A stretch of DNA of 64,000 bases from Aquila chrysaetos chrysaetos (lineage: Eukaryota > Chordata > Aves > Accipitriformes > Accipitridae), in the NCBI RefSeq assembly GCF_900496995.4, contig NC_044007.1, positions 19,983,742-20,047,741 of the forward strand. The letters run 5' to 3'. The notes beneath the pieces were generated by a model that did no database searches, was not told the origin of the DNA, and was given only the letters and a program-made list of their open reading frames with translations. This document shows, piece after piece, positions 38,138 through 52,600 of the stretch. The translations under genes were made by a program, and so were the position numbers. Position 1 is the stretch's first letter; the number at the start of each line of letters is the position of its first letter.

Positions 38138-38860
38138 GAGGAACATTCTGGATTGATAAATAGAAACCTGAAATATTTGGAAAGTACTACTCTCAGGAAA
38201 AAGTGTTGCAGGAGGAAGGCCTACAGTTCCAAAAATGCATCACTCCGTGAATGCTACAGCATGTAGAAGTTGGCCAGCTTTATTTTTTAAGTATGCAAGT
38301 GTATAAAGTGAGTTTCTATTTTTCTCTGAAATTAAGCAAAATTGATTGTATTTTTATATAGCACTAAAAATTGAAGATTTCTTGTAACTATAAGAATGTA
38401 CTGGTTTTATGTGACACAAATGTGTGAGTGATGAGTTTTTGACTGGGTAGGACATGAAATCATTAGTAAAAGATCATCCTTTTCCCAGACCAAAAATGTT
38501 AACAGATCAAGTTTAAAAAAATAACTTGCCAACCCCGTCCCTTCCACTCCACTTCTTTAAGACATACTGCATCTTAATTAATTAGGCTTGAATTTCTTGA
38601 GATTGATAGCATTACCATTTTAACAATTCTCCAGTCATCCATAAAGTCTGCTATGAAGTCTAGATCCAACTTTACACTGATATATATTAAGTAAACAAAA
38701 ATGTATCTTAAAAATTAGAAGAAAATCAGACAGAAAATGTATACCTTTTGGCTGCCATTTCAGGATAGTATAGGCAATGTTCATGAGTCCTCTAACTGAA
38801 TATTTAACTTGTTTTTATTTAACTTATTTTGTAGTATCACAAAATGTGCCATAGAGTCTT

Positions 38861-38915
38861 TGGCTTTGATTTTGCAACGGCATCTGCCTGAGTAGATCCT
38901 TATGGAGTCCCCTTC
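38861..38915. mobile_element. Possible old sauropsid interspersed repeat
   Basis: The phrase ggctttgattttgcaacggc followed by atctgcctgagtagatcctt and atggagtcccc resembles a widespread reptile/bird repeat that begins gccctgattctgcaa and continues to gtagatccctgc...gagtccc. It is strongly diverged. Confidence 0.25.
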
Positions 38916-40112
38916 CTGAATGAGAGCTTAGATATTGTAAATCTATCCCAGCCATCCCTAAAGAGAAATTGGACTTTTCCACCGTCTGCACTCAAACCTC
39001 AGCACCTCCAGATGTAGCACGCATCGCAGCCTTCACTTCAAAACAGCTGTCAAGAATGTGTGCCAGACTTTCAACTGTCATGCCATACAGGCAGGATCCC
39101 ACACGACATACAAATGGCGAAATAGAATTAAATAATGGTACATGATACGAGAAGAAAAATGCAGTAGAGTTACAAAATGGTAGCGGTCATGCTCACTGAC
39201 TTTACAAAACTCAAAATTTCTCTGCTGGAGTGAGTTTAATACCAGACAGTTCTAAAAATCATGAGGTTAAGATGTAGCTGCATTTGTTGAGAGAAGAAGA
39301 GTAATTCTACCTGCCTAACGTATTTTAAGAAAGGTGTCCCCAGATTTATCTGGACTGTTAACTTGTCTAAAATACCTGTTCCATTTAATTTAGCTGTTAT
39401 TCACTGTGCATATAAAGATCTTCTGTTCGTGAGTGATGAGGCATTGTGTGTAACTTGCGGCCTTCACACTGTGGTGGAGAAAAACCCTCTGAAACTGCCT
39501 TTATATTGAATTTGGAATTATTTCATCAATTACTAACACTCTTCCTAAATATAAGTAGAATTTTAGTTAGTAGTGTATTTGATGAGGCAGATTAAGCTGA
39601 CAACTTTCATTAGTCAGACATACAACCATTGTAAAAATCTTCCAAACCAAAAGGTTAGTCTTAAGAAACTAGACACTGATGTTGGCAGGTTCAGAGATAT
39701 TTTTTCAACTTTATACAACAGTTCATCTGTGCCATTATAAATGACTTAGAAAGTAATATACTGAAACATATACTGATGGCTTGATACTGAAAGAGGCCAA
39801 AGAATAAGGAAAATTTAGATGGTCCCAATCAAGTGGTTTTGTTTGTCATATGCTATGGCACCAGAAGCAAACAACTTGAACTGAAGCTCAGGTAAATACT
39901 AGGAATTAAGTTTTGCATTGGATTTTGAAATAAACACCATCATAAAAATGGGTATTCAAGAAATATATTGTGAGAATTATTTCATTAAAGATCTGTATGA
40001 CAAAGCGTTTCATTTTGAGTAATAGCACTGCATGTTGTTAGTTATACAGTATCAAATAAATTGAGGAAAAGCCCCCTCAGAAGACTCTCTAGACATTGCT
40101 TTTATACAAGAT

Positions 40113-40176
40113 CAAGTCAGGCCAGATGATCTAATAGTCCCTTGTGAAAATAACAATTTATAAATCTATGAAAAAT
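40113..40176 (+). mobile_element. CR1-like 3' end fragment
   Basis: The phrases gtcaggccagatgatctaat, agtccctt and tataaatctatgaaaa match the sense 3' terminus of sauropsid CR1 elements (...agatgatct...ggtccctt...atgaatctatgaa). The element is inserted on the plus strand. Its upstream body is too diverged to delimit. Confidence 0.6.
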
Positions 40177-43100
40177 TTTTAATAAAATATAAACCCAAAG
40201 ATGATCTTGTATTTCTAAGTTTTTTGAGCTTCAACATTCCTTGCTCCCCCCATCCCCCTGCACTTTTTGTGTTTATCTCAATGAAATTCAGCTTTTTATT
40301 TCAGATTTTCTTGTATATTTAAGCACACTGGTTGCACTGGTTGTCCACCTTCCTGTTGTTATTCTTGAATTCAGTCACAATTTCTATTATGGCAGTGGTC
40401 TAAGTATTTAAGCTTCTTATACACTATTTGCAAACTTAAATAAAATGTTTAAAACAAAGTATTGGAACACCAAAATCCACCAAAATTAGATCTTAAATGA
40501 ATACTGTACAGATTTTTCCCTACCTCCTCATCGTACAACTTGCATGTTATCTTAAAAACTTGTCCCTTAAATAAGAATCCCATTAACTCCTCATGGACAT
40601 AATGCCCTGCCACGTTAGCTCTAAGTAATGAGATAATTTGATTATTATAGTATTTTAGGTATGTCCTGCTAACCGATAAATGTAAATTTAGACACTGCCA
40701 CTCCTTATATTATTTATTCCCTGTTAATGTAGCCTGTCCTTTTATTCCTGCCAGATGGCACTCATCTACTTGTTCAGAGTGAGAACTTTCCATATGTCAA
40801 TTAACTACTACTTCTTGAGTGTCACTCAAGTAATATTTCACTCTTTCGATAGTTCAATTTTTATTGAGTATCACTCATGTTGGTCAAGGAATTCTGAACA
40901 GGTTTTCCTAATACAATGGCAACTTTATTACAGGACACCTAAAACTATACAGTGTAGTTGCAGGGTGGGTTTGGATTTTTTTCAGTTTTTGGAAGATTGT
41001 AGTGACTATGTAAAGCTAATAAAAAGTTTGGGCATTTGGTTTTTTAAATTAATTCGGGGATATTCTGCAGTAATAAGAAAATTTGTATGTTCACATGCTA
41101 CTAGTGAATATCACTTTAAGAATCTACATAAAGAGATGGACTAAACTAGTTTTCTTTTGCTTTGTATCCACTTAACAGCAACAGGAAGCACTCAAAGAAA
41201 ATTGTACTTACTTGACTTTTGTATACCAGTTTCACAGACTCAAAGCATTAAGTGAGCTGCCAAACCTGGGTTTGGTGCCAGTCTCAGCACTCTCGGTCTA
41301 TCACCAGCTGACCTGCTGCTGCAATTCTAATACCCATTTTCTTGCTATACACTCACATTTCCTTAAGAATAAGATTCCACAGTCACTGCAGTATATCCAC
41401 CTTTTCCAGGGTGTAAGCCTCAGTTAAAATATGCCTGGAAAAGACTGTAGCCTATGAAGCACCCTAATATACACCTGAATTTCTACCTGTGCTTATAATC
41501 TCCATGAGGTATTGGAATCACTAGCAGTTTATGGGTATCTGTATCTAAACTGACAGCATCCACTGCAGCCTGACACTATCCCAATTGGTTTCCAGCAGAA
41601 TTCATGCCAGTGGGCACTGTCTGGATCTGATTTGGAAGATGGCGATGGAAATAGGGATTGTTAAAAACACCCCATTATCATATGGTCTGGTAGTTGGCTA
41701 CAGTGCTGTTCTACAAACATGATTTAGTACAGATGTTTTATTTAAACTCTAGGTTTATAAAGGTACACATTTTTTTGGTTTACTCTGATTATAACCACAG
41801 TCTACTCCTCCCCAGTAATCAACTGCTAGAATTTGTCAAATGTTGTCATTTAATATGTGGGTCACTTCCAGTGCTGTGTTTGTTGCATGGAATGCTCCAC
41901 TTCCATAGAAACAGATGTTTTAACTTAACAGCAAAAAGAGCTAAACAAGTGCATGTGAAGGCGCAGTACAAATAATGTGTTTCATTTCTGTTATTTATAG
42001 CTGTCCGCAGCTATCATAATTTTTTTATTTGAAAATTATTAAATCAATTACAATAAGTTTATTTGCAGATACTGCCAAGAATGATGCATGCTAGGCAACA
42101 GCTCCTGGGGAAAAGTGTCTTCTTCTAGGCCATTACAGAGGTGTTCAAGTGAAGTCAATGCATTTCTGAAAGACTACGGTATGACAGGGTCTATACACTG
42201 AGCCTCAGAGCATATGCAGAAAAAAATCACCCTTTTTATATCTCCCAACCCTTTTGGCAGATATACCAGGTGGTGAGGGCAGGGAAGCTAGTACTTGCTT
42301 AATTCCTCAGCGCATTTGAAAAGGGCAAGGCCAGCTGAGATGGAGGTTAGAAGGAAGACTCCAGGGAGGGGGCTCTGGCTGGAAAAAAGCTGGGCTGAGA
42401 GGATGGGTTTGTTCCTCTTTTCAGGTTGATTTGACTGAAATACATCCCACCTAAACTGGGAATTACAGTTGCATGAAAAACTAGTAATAGTCTTATCTAG
42501 AATGCAAGGGGGGAATATTTTTTTGAAACACAGAACTATTTACACATGCCACAATGAAGTAACAAATCAGCCATTTGTGAAATTCTTTGCTCTTTTAAAT
42601 CCTACCTGACTAGTTTCAGGTCACTGTAGGAGCCACTGATTTTTATAACAGAAGTGATGTTTGAAAATGAGCCATATTGCATACTTTCCAAAGCACACAG
42701 ACAGAATAATTCATAACAGCGCTGTAATATTCCACATCCAGGGGCAGATCACGTAAAGAGCAAGCTGCATGCAACCAAGGTAAGGGCCGATAGCCGATAT
42801 TGTCTAACATAATTTCCCAAACAAATCCTGTAATTTCTACACTTGAACCACTGGCAAGCCTGAAACTACAGCCCAGGTTATTCCAAAAGTTCACTGTGTT
42901 CCCCTTCACGGCCCACCCAAACACCCTGGACGTGTACTCCACCCACCTATACCGGGGTTTCTGTGCAGAAGACAGAGCCAGGCCAGATGAGAGAAATATC
43001 TATCTTTGGAAAGCCTCTCCAAATGTGGGACACAAAAGCAGTAAACAAATCAAACGGGATGCCAGACCAAATGTGTTCCACATTTGCGAAAATAACAAAG

Positions 43101-43219
43101 TTGAGTCAGGAAGAAAGGTTTATGTGTCTTCTCCTCGTACAATCCTTCCCAAGGTACTTTCTTTCAATCCCCCCCAAATTAAACCCAGCACAGACAGCAG
43201 CAATATTTGTGAGTACGCA

Positions 43220-43600
43220 GCATTGACCGAATGCATTGCAAAGCCACCGACAGCTCCCCGTGGCTTGGCATGAAACAGAGCTCGAAGGGACGAGCAGGTG
43301 TTTCCTCCCAGTCGTCCCCCGCGCCTGGGCACGTTCCGAGGGACGCGGATGTGCCACCGCACGGCACCGCTGGGAGCGAGGGATCGCTCCTCACCTGCCG
43401 CTTGCAGTGGACCCAAGCTCCGGAGCCAGGCTGGCAGCTTCTTCCCAGGAAACTCTCACTCTCTGCCCCCACCGCGAATTGCTGCATGGGAAAATCTCTG
43501 CATCATTTCTCTAGCCATGAGAAAGACCTTAGGCAGCCTGCCTCCGTTCGTGCCAGTGACGGAAAGCCTCTCCAGACGTCTTTTTGAGGAACTTGTGGAA
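43220..43600. other. GC-rich, CpG-enriched patch
   Basis: This is a short block with clustered CpGs (densest at about 43315-43400) in AT-rich DNA. Many overlapping ORFs occur on both strands (up to 130 codons), none recognised. It is smaller and weaker than the island at 14740-15460. It may be a regulatory element, a minor promoter or a GC-rich relic. Confidence 0.5.
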
Positions 43601-46600
43601 CCACGGGAATCAGCGCACCTCTCCTTAACAGGTTACACAGCATCTGGTAGCTCCACGGTTTGGTGTCCAGTAGCTATACTACAACAATAGGAAGCAAGAT
43701 GCAACTGAAAAGCATACAGGCAGTATGGGATAGAACCGCTGTTCAACATCAAATTCACATTAAACGTTAAATGTAAAAAGTATAAATTACTGAAAAGTTT
43801 GTCCAAAGTTTCTACTAATTCATTTTTCTATGAGAATCTTGATGTGACAAAAAATCACTCAGGGCTATTCATTGAAAGTGTGCTTTAGAACATCCTTAAG
43901 GAGAGATGGGAATTTTTGAAAGTTGGGAAATCTGGAAAGCTTTTATATCTCTTTTCAGTGGATTTAAACTGAATATTTAATGTCCGCACATAGTAAGTAA
44001 GCACAGTCCAACCCAACCCTGCAATAAAGAAAAATAATGTCAGCTGATGTTTTAAAATCCTACTCTTTACAGAAAAATAAGTCATCATGATTGTCTGGCA
44101 GCAGATCAATATGAAGATAACTTGCATTAATGTATTATATATTAAGGAGTATGGGTATATTACTTATTCAATTAACTCAGCCCTTTCCCTGACTGCAAGT
44201 TTTCTACAGAGCAAGTACTATAAATTTGTTCTGAATTCATTTTTGTCTTAAGATTAAAAAGTCAATTTATGGTCCGATTTACATGAATGAAGGTAGTCAT
44301 TTAATACTTGAAGTTTAGAATTTCATTGTCCACCTGAGTCACCTATCATTATTTTTAGTCGTTGTTGGATAACTTAACTGTTATAAAGTGGGCAGAAGGG
44401 CCTCATTAATTTACTGGGACTTTCATTCATTTAGAAGTCTGGTTAAAGAAGGAAGATGTATTACACTAGTGCTGGATAAGCAGATTCAAGGAATACTAGG
44501 GCATTACGTATTTTTCTTGCTTTCTTAACTAATAAAATCATTATTTTCCTATATATATGGCCTTCATATTTAATATATGCTCTCTTCCTGAACAAATGAA
44601 CCAAAAAAACATACTGCAATAAAACCCAACTGATTTAGTAGACCTCAAAATTCAGAATCCTATTTATGCATCAGATATGTAGTTTCACCTGCGCACTATA
44701 GTCACATATAACTTTCTTCCTTTGATATGGTTATTTGCCACAGAGTCAGAGCCTGAACAAAGATTTGAGGATCCAGCTTTAAATACCAATGGGAAAAAAG
44801 TCTTGCTCTGCGATGTTAGGTGTGGCCTCTTCCTGCTTTTCTTTCTATTAAACCTATTTTCTGTTCACTAGCTAACTAATCCTCAGAACGAATCTAAAAA
44901 ATAAGGAAAAAGTCATAACAAGCTTACAGATTGCTTTCTGTACCTGGCACCATAGCCACGTGTCTTCTACCAAGCATTTCCATGTTCTTCAACTCCTTTA
45001 CTTGCTGCGAAAAGTAACTGAAGAAAGTATTCTCCTGCAGAAATCCTGGCCTTTTCAGGGATTCATGTGCTGAATACCCAGGGGTTCAAGGGAGCCTCTT
45101 GCCATGCCTGCCTTCTCCGTGGGATTCCTTTCACTCCTCTGACGTGCGTGCCCAAGCCTTCAAGGTGAAGGCTCGCAAGCAGGTCTTTGCTCATTCCTCT
45201 TCTCAACTTTTTTATTATTTTACCTACGTTTATATCCCTATTCTCAATTCCATAAAGGTAACAATCTGCGCATTGCAAGGTCCAGTATCTTCTTGATCTG
45301 AAAGACAACCAGACAAAAAGAGAGCTGACATGAAAAGCATTTTCACAAGGCAAAACTATCCTGTGACAGTAACTTGATAATAACCATTCTCAAACAAAAT
45401 TGAGTTTATCTATCACCCTCGCTGTTTCCATTAGGTTGGTTTGTATTTTTTGTCTTCCTCTGTTACCACCACTCACCACTGTTATTTTGCAGGAAGGAGT
45501 TAGATACAAGAACAGAAATTATCTGCGCATACGCATCTTGTCATCTCAGCAAAACCCTCCTCCCGCTTCCAGCATGTGCTTGCATGAAGAAACTCATCTC
45601 GTTTGGCGAGCAGCGGACCGCGTCCCTGGGAGGGGAAGCAGCCAACCATGCATGGGAGGTATCACCAGCAAAAAGCACCCGCTAAAACCTGATGGCTGCA
45701 GGCTTTGACTCGCGCCTGCTGCTACTGTGCCCCCTCCACAGCCCTGCTCCCAAAGGACCGCCTGGCAAGCACTGACACAGACGTTTAAAACCAACACGCA
45801 CAGGATCGATGTATGAATCAGTTTGATTTTCCTCCATAGCTATATTTAGCATGCGTTCGCTAAATTGCAAGATTCAAGACTCCAGGCACCTCTGTCATTC
45901 CGCCTGAGCCCTCTTCACACGCCCCAATCACATATAGCTCTCAAAAGCATGTAATTACATTAATTGGGACACTGCTGCAACCCATAGGTAGATATATTTA
46001 TATGCTATAAACTTCATTCCGTTAAAATCAATGGAAGATCTAAAAAAAAGTAAACAAAAAATGCAGGATGAACAGTAAAGTCAGGGGAAGTCCTGGATGA
46101 AAAGTCTTCAAAATCTGATTTTTGTTTTCTTTGGGTGTTTTACCTTTCCCAGGTAAAGGTTTTGTGTTTTGGGAAAATGCATTCGTCCTAGTGCTGTGTG
46201 CCGAGTCCTGCCAGCCCGAGCACCCCAGCCCCCTGTAGCGATTTTCCTGAAACCCAAATCCTCACTGGATCTGCAGCACTGCCAAATTTGCTAGTGCTGC
46301 GGTTGCTTTGGTGCGAAGATCAAGTAGTTAATTCACAGGAGGTAGAGATAAATTAATGTTTTCTAAACTACCTAAAAAGACTGAGGAAAAAGGGATTTTT
46401 TTCAATTTCTATTTAGAATTTCAGAAATAAGATTGTCTGTTAAAACCTATGTGGAGCTAAACACCGTTTCATTGAAACTGGCATATCTGGAAAAAACCTC
46501 AATTGGACAAAAAGCCACAAAACCAGTATTTCAGAATCAATTGCTTTCATGCTAGAAAGCTGTCCTTTAGAGGGTTTCCAGATAGTATTTTGTGATGTTA

Positions 46601-49600
46601 TATTTGGTATTTTATTTTATATTATTTAATTATGCCTTGTTAAAAGCAGAGGAGTTACATTTTCAGAATCCTTAAGATATTATCATTAAGCTCATGTATA
46701 ATTTCCACTGAAACATCTTTTATTTCCTTCCTAACCCAAAAGACCTTGTGTTTGATAATGAAACAGCTGGACACATGCCTATTTGCATAATATACATTGC
46801 CATTACTATACCTGAATAAAGCAAAAGTAAAAATTATACAAAAATGAAAATTAATGTAATACAATGCAAAAACATTTTTTAAATTTATATTAAATTTTAC
46901 AATACCTTCAATATACTTTTCATCAAAATAAAATTTAAAGGAAATATTTCAATACAATCCAAAGCAATATATTCATAAAAATTATTTTGTGAAAAATTTC
47001 TACTCACTTCTACAGGGAGTAATGAGGAAATAAGCTTAAATATTAATCCCAGAATGTGGAGATACAAACATCCACTTCTATTTTATTATCTGGAAGTATG
47101 AATTCCTGTAAATTGATGTTATTCAGTTTTACCTCCTGTAAAATAGTACAAAATGTTAAAATATATAAAAATGAAAAATATTCTAAGATAAAACTGAGGG
47201 AAATATCTCAGCTTTATGCAACTTTTTTTCCTAAACCTTAGAATCTGGAATTTCTGGGGTTTGTAAGAGATACAGAAACGTGGATAATTTTTACATTTCT
47301 TCTGGGAAACTCCTTTTACCTGTTTGGGGTACAATGACAAACTCAAAATTCCACTGAGATGCCAAAAATGCTGGTTTCGACTGCTGGAAAATTAAAGCTC
47401 TAACTTTCATTTGATGGATCGTTGGTTTCTGCCCCACTGAGGAACCAAGAGGTCAGTGCTGATCACTCATCTCCCTGTCTCATTTTACAGAGGTGCAATG
47501 AAACATTGATTTCTTTATGCATTTTAGCTTAGGATGCTAGTGTTCAGGTATTAATGTGATCCTCGTTTTCACTTCCATGGCTGCAGAGAAACATTCTATC
47601 CTTTTAGAAGAGTGGACTAAATGCTTCTCTCACTCTGTTTTTTGATCTGGCCACTTGTGATTACATTTGTAATCTCTTTGTCTCCCACACAGTTTTCCCA
47701 GCACATCACGACCCAGGAGATGGCATGTTCTCCTGGCTGGACTATGCAGCTGCAGCCCACAAAGCCTTTCAAAATGCTTTTGAGCAAAAGCCACCTTGTG
47801 AGCTGTGAGCAGCAATAGGTATGAATTTCTCTGGAGTCATAATGCGGGCAGTATTTGAAATGACATTCAGAAGCTCTTTTACAGGCAGCTCCCACAGTTA
47901 CAGTGGGTACGTGCTTCATGCAGGCTCTGCTCAGGATTTTCCATGCACAGTACCTTCAGCCATATTACCCACACAAGGTTCATCATCGCAGTTCCCCACC
48001 AACAAAATGAGAACCGCAGCTGAGCTGCTGCTGGTTTTCCCCACACATATTGTCTCCTCTATGGTAAATCCGTTCCGGTCACATCCTTCTCACGATGCTG
48101 ACAAGAGGGCTGGGCTGTCCAGCAGCAGCAGGAATTGTCTGGGCTGTGGGCAGTCACTGACTGCAAAAATCAAGCAAAAAGCAAACTTCTTCTCGCACCT
48201 GGAGTTAAAGCGGGAACAAAGCTACACTGAGGAATGCATGTATTTTCCCACCCTGTTTTATCTCCAGTGCACTCGTATCAATGAGCTTCTGTTTCCTACT
48301 TGAAATCAGATCCCTGAACACACAGTTCCTATCCTATAGGTCTGCTCCTATATGCTCTGCTTTCCCTCCCTGAGAAAAGAATATATCTGTACCAGGAGCT
48401 TCCATATTCTCCGAGCCTCCTTTGAGACTGCTGTTTGTGGTCACTGACATTGCCTAGCAAGCAGTCTCCTCATGAGGACAAATATGTTCATCTCCTGTCT
48501 GACAACTCGAAGCATCCTCTGGAATTAAATAACAAAAAGAATTAAACTGAATTTTTCATTGAATTTTGCAGGTTGTATTTTCTAGTTGTCTAGAAAAATT
48601 AAATTGATTAAATTTTAATTAAAATCTTGCAATGTTTTCAGACAATTTTTTTTCCTTGGGAAATGTTTTTACTTAGCAACAATGCCATTTTAAAACAAAT
48701 TTCCTGAAATGTCTTACATTTCAAATCCAAAATAATAATTTCAATGAAGATAAATGGTTTACTGGTTTAGGAACATATCACTCCATGTTGATAAACAAAG
48801 GATTCAATGAAAATGAATGAAAACTGAAAAGATATGAAGTGCTCGTGGATGCAACATACTTTCACTTCCCAAACCATCATCCTGAAGTAAAGCCAAAAGG
48901 AGTCCAGTAGGATTTTCCTAAGCCCAATAAACTTTAGATTAGATCAAATTAGGTGTGAGTCAGAAGTTCATGCTCATTGCAGAGCTGATTTCTACTCTCC
49001 ATTTTCCCAGGATAAAAAAAATTGGTTTATCTTTGCAGACTCACAGGACATCTACTGGAATCGAGCCTTCGGAGGGTGAGGAGACAGCAGGTCTGCAAAA
49101 CAACAGCATTCCAGTGCACCCAGCAACAGTACGGGGGCAAGGGAGAGCCAGGAAAACTGCTCCTGCTATGAAAACAGAAATGCTACAATCTCACTTTGCT
49201 CGTTATGGAAATGAGGCCACTGTCTTTTCTATCTTTGAAAAATAAAAAATTGAATCAAAAATGTTATTTGTTCTGATAGTTATAATGATCTTTAAACCTG
49301 AAACTTGGGCTGCTAAGGCATTCTGGCTTCGCAACTTTTCTTAATTCCTATGCAAAAATTAATTATGCACGTGCGCTTGGAGTAACTGCAGCTGCAGACA
49401 AAGGCAATTTCCAACGAGTCGGTTCCAATGTCTGACTCTTATTTTTACCTGGTTTGGGGGATTTAGCCCATCAGCTGATGGCCCCCGTGCAGATCCATGG
49501 GTTTTGCTTGCTTTGATAGTTTGTCGCACGCAGAACCCAGTTAAATTCCCTGGCAGGTTCAGACCTCCTTTGGAGAAGTCAGCCAGGGAAAGGCATCGTT

Positions 49601-52600
49601 CCTGCCAGCGGGCACTGCCTGCTCTGCACTGCGTTTAATGGCCTTTTGTAAAATTCAGTAGCTGCCTCAAGAGTTCAGAAGAGAAACATGAGGCTTTCAT
49701 TTAACAAAGTAATTTGATCCTTGCTAGGATTTGATAACTGCAACAAAATTTCCTACCAAATTTCACAGAACTTCTACTTAAACCAATCTAAAAGCTTGTG
49801 CTTAAGCACTTTGTTAAATGAAGACTTAAGCAGAAGAAGACACTGTCTGCATGCTTGTCTTTGGGAAAACAATCTGAAATGCTTCAAATTGAGTTTGCAG
49901 CCCCTTACATCTTTTATACCGTTCCCTAAATCACAACTATCATCTGCAGAAAAAGAGAAATGGAAATTTCTCATGCTGGAAACTGTTTCCAAGCCATACT
50001 TTTCTTGAACAAGATTCTGAAGTTGTGTATTACAACTAAACTTAAGTTTAAATGCCTTAGGCCATAAGGAGCCTGAGTGTTGCCAGTGTGCTTAGCACAC
50101 TACTCCTGGCATGCTTGTAGTCTCCAATTTGTTTATTGCAAGTGTGTTTCCTGAAGACTTTGCTTTTTCTTCTTACATATGGGAATCCATGGTTTCTTTT
50201 TTTTTTTTTCTTTTTGTAGTATTAACCATATCTATGTGGGAAAAAAACCCTTGTATGTTTATAAGTGCTATCTCTTCTTTAGATGCCATCATTTCGGTGG
50301 GGAAGAGGGTTATTTTAAGAATGGGAGATAATATAAAAGCACAATTCCCTTTCATCAGACACGTCTCTCTCCCTCACTCTTCTGCTCCTAGGTCTGCATC
50401 TAAATCATCGCTTTCCTCCACATCTTGGAATAAATGTTTACAAGACACAACAGTTGGTTTTTCCTTATGGGCACGCAGAGTCAGCCCAAGACCTGGGATT
50501 TAATGATGCACATCGATTTTGTGCAGAGATGGATAAATTTCACAAGAAATAAAAGGCAAGAGCAAACCTGGTTATCTGTGTATTCTTTGTACACCATTGG
50601 CTTGTCTCAGTTCAGCAGATGGAAGCACACATATTTAGATTAACACCTGCAATTTAGTGGTGGGTAAAAATTTTGTGAAGCTCGCTGTGTGACACTTAAT
50701 TTGTTCATTTTTTCATTCAAGCTAAAAAACCCCTGTTCTATAATGCACTGCTGATGGAAGGCTCTGTTCTCAGTGAGCCCTCACATTCCAACTACATTTT
50801 TGGTGGTCTAAGCACAAAATGTTAATTTCCTTAGAGAGTCAAAGGTTATCACATTGGGCCCAGCCTCCTGAGGTGCACTTCAGCGGTGCTTCCCTCCGTC
50901 TTGCCATGAAGAAGGAGTTTTGCAAGCAAAGACCAAGACACCGCAAGACGCTAAACTGCCTCCAGCTTGCCCTCAGTGGAGAGCAGCTTGCAGCAGTGCT
51001 GCTGGAGAGCTGATCACACCTCCTTTTAAGCATGGTGCATAATAATGTTGTTTTTCGTGAAATTATGAACTATTAAATCTGTGTGACATATAGATGAGAG
51101 AAGAAATGTTCACAGGCCCACTGTAATTTATGAACATGTGGTGCACAGATGTTACATGAGATTTTTCTTCCCTTTACTTTTGAAAATTTGGATTACGTTT
51201 TCTCTCCTTCTCTCTCATGTTCAAACTCTTGCTTTATTAGATGTCTCAGCAGGGTAAATGGATGATTAATAATTGTTGATGACAGAAATTTGGTTTCTAT
51301 AAGCTGCGGAGTGAAAGATAAATACGATGGGAACGGCCATATCTATGTATGACAACTAAACCTCTTTAAGACTGTGTTAGGGTTACCCATGATTTATGGG
51401 GACGTCACCACTGTCCCTAGATATGGAAAACCTCTTGCAATTTCTCTTATTGTAATCATCACTTTTTCTTCAGATACCTGGGGGAAAAATACACACCCCC
51501 CCAAAAAAAAGAAAATAAAGAAGAAAAAGTCAACTTTTTCAGGGTGAGGAAATATTCCATAAAGCCCCCCCAACTCCTGATAGCAGGACCATTAGAGCTT
51601 TCTTCAGAGCAATACACACTCTGTGCTGCCATCTCTCAGTTAACCCTCAAGAACAAACCATCAAAACGAGACCATGGTGTACGTGTGCTAGGATCCAGCG
51701 CTGAACGATGGGTTCACCACAAACTCTAGTCCCCACTTCACTGTTGTATTGTCAGGAAAATGAAAAATAAGAGTTCTGAACCCCTTCTGAGCAGAGATGA
51801 GCCATGCCGTCCTGATCTGGATCCTGGAGAGCTATATACCAAGGTAAGGTTTTGCCTTGAGACCATTTCTTTTGTAATGAGAAGTGGCTGGCCACAGCAA
51901 GTTAAATCTAATTTCCAGTCCTTTAAATTCAAGGAAGAGATTTTAATGGATTAGGTAGGTCAATTGACAGGAATAACTCAAAGCAGTTGGCAAGCTGAAA
52001 ACCTTCCCTCATTTTGAAGTCTATCAAATTCTAAAATACAAAATCCTCATTTGCAGAAATACATCACTTCTGTTTCTTCAGGTCATATTTGTTGGATAAA
52101 CAGCAAAAAACCCCAACAACTTTCTCAGTAGTTCTAATTTCCTTAGATCTTCTAAAAAATTACACAGAAGTTGCCATTGTGATATTAATTTGTTTCTAGT
52201 ATCAACTCTTGATAACTGCAGAACCCTGAACAGAACTGGAAATCCTATAGGCAAAAAAGTATACCAGACAGGAACAGAGATGAAGGAGAAGAAAGGTTGA
52301 AACATAACCAAGGAAAATCATCGATAATAGTTGAAAAAAAGGAAATTTGCCTTACAAATATATAACAACTTATTTCATCATAATATAGTAGTACTACATG
52401 TGCTAAACAAATTTCAATCTATTGCTCATTATTCTATAATAAAGGTCCCTTTTGATATGTAAGCAACTACTGATGATATTTTTCTCACTCAAAACTTTTC
52501 TTCTGCAAAAAAAAAAGAAATTTTCTGGAAGCTTTCCTTTCTCCTGAAGTTAGTTTAAAAACTACTACAAATTTCTCTGACTCTCTGCTTTTCTGCATCT

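Larger units (their letters stand above)
38138..43219. other. Intergenic, no gene recognised
   Basis: This is AT-rich DNA with a CR1-like 3' end at 40113-40176 and a possible old sauropsid repeat at 38861-38915. ORFs are short (up to 157 codons, at 42800-43273, opening on TTG rather than ATG) and none is recognised. Confidence 0.7.

Noticed and set aside
42800-43273. 157-codon plus-strand ORF
   Set aside because: It opens on TTG, not ATG, runs into a GC-rich patch and shows no family resemblance.
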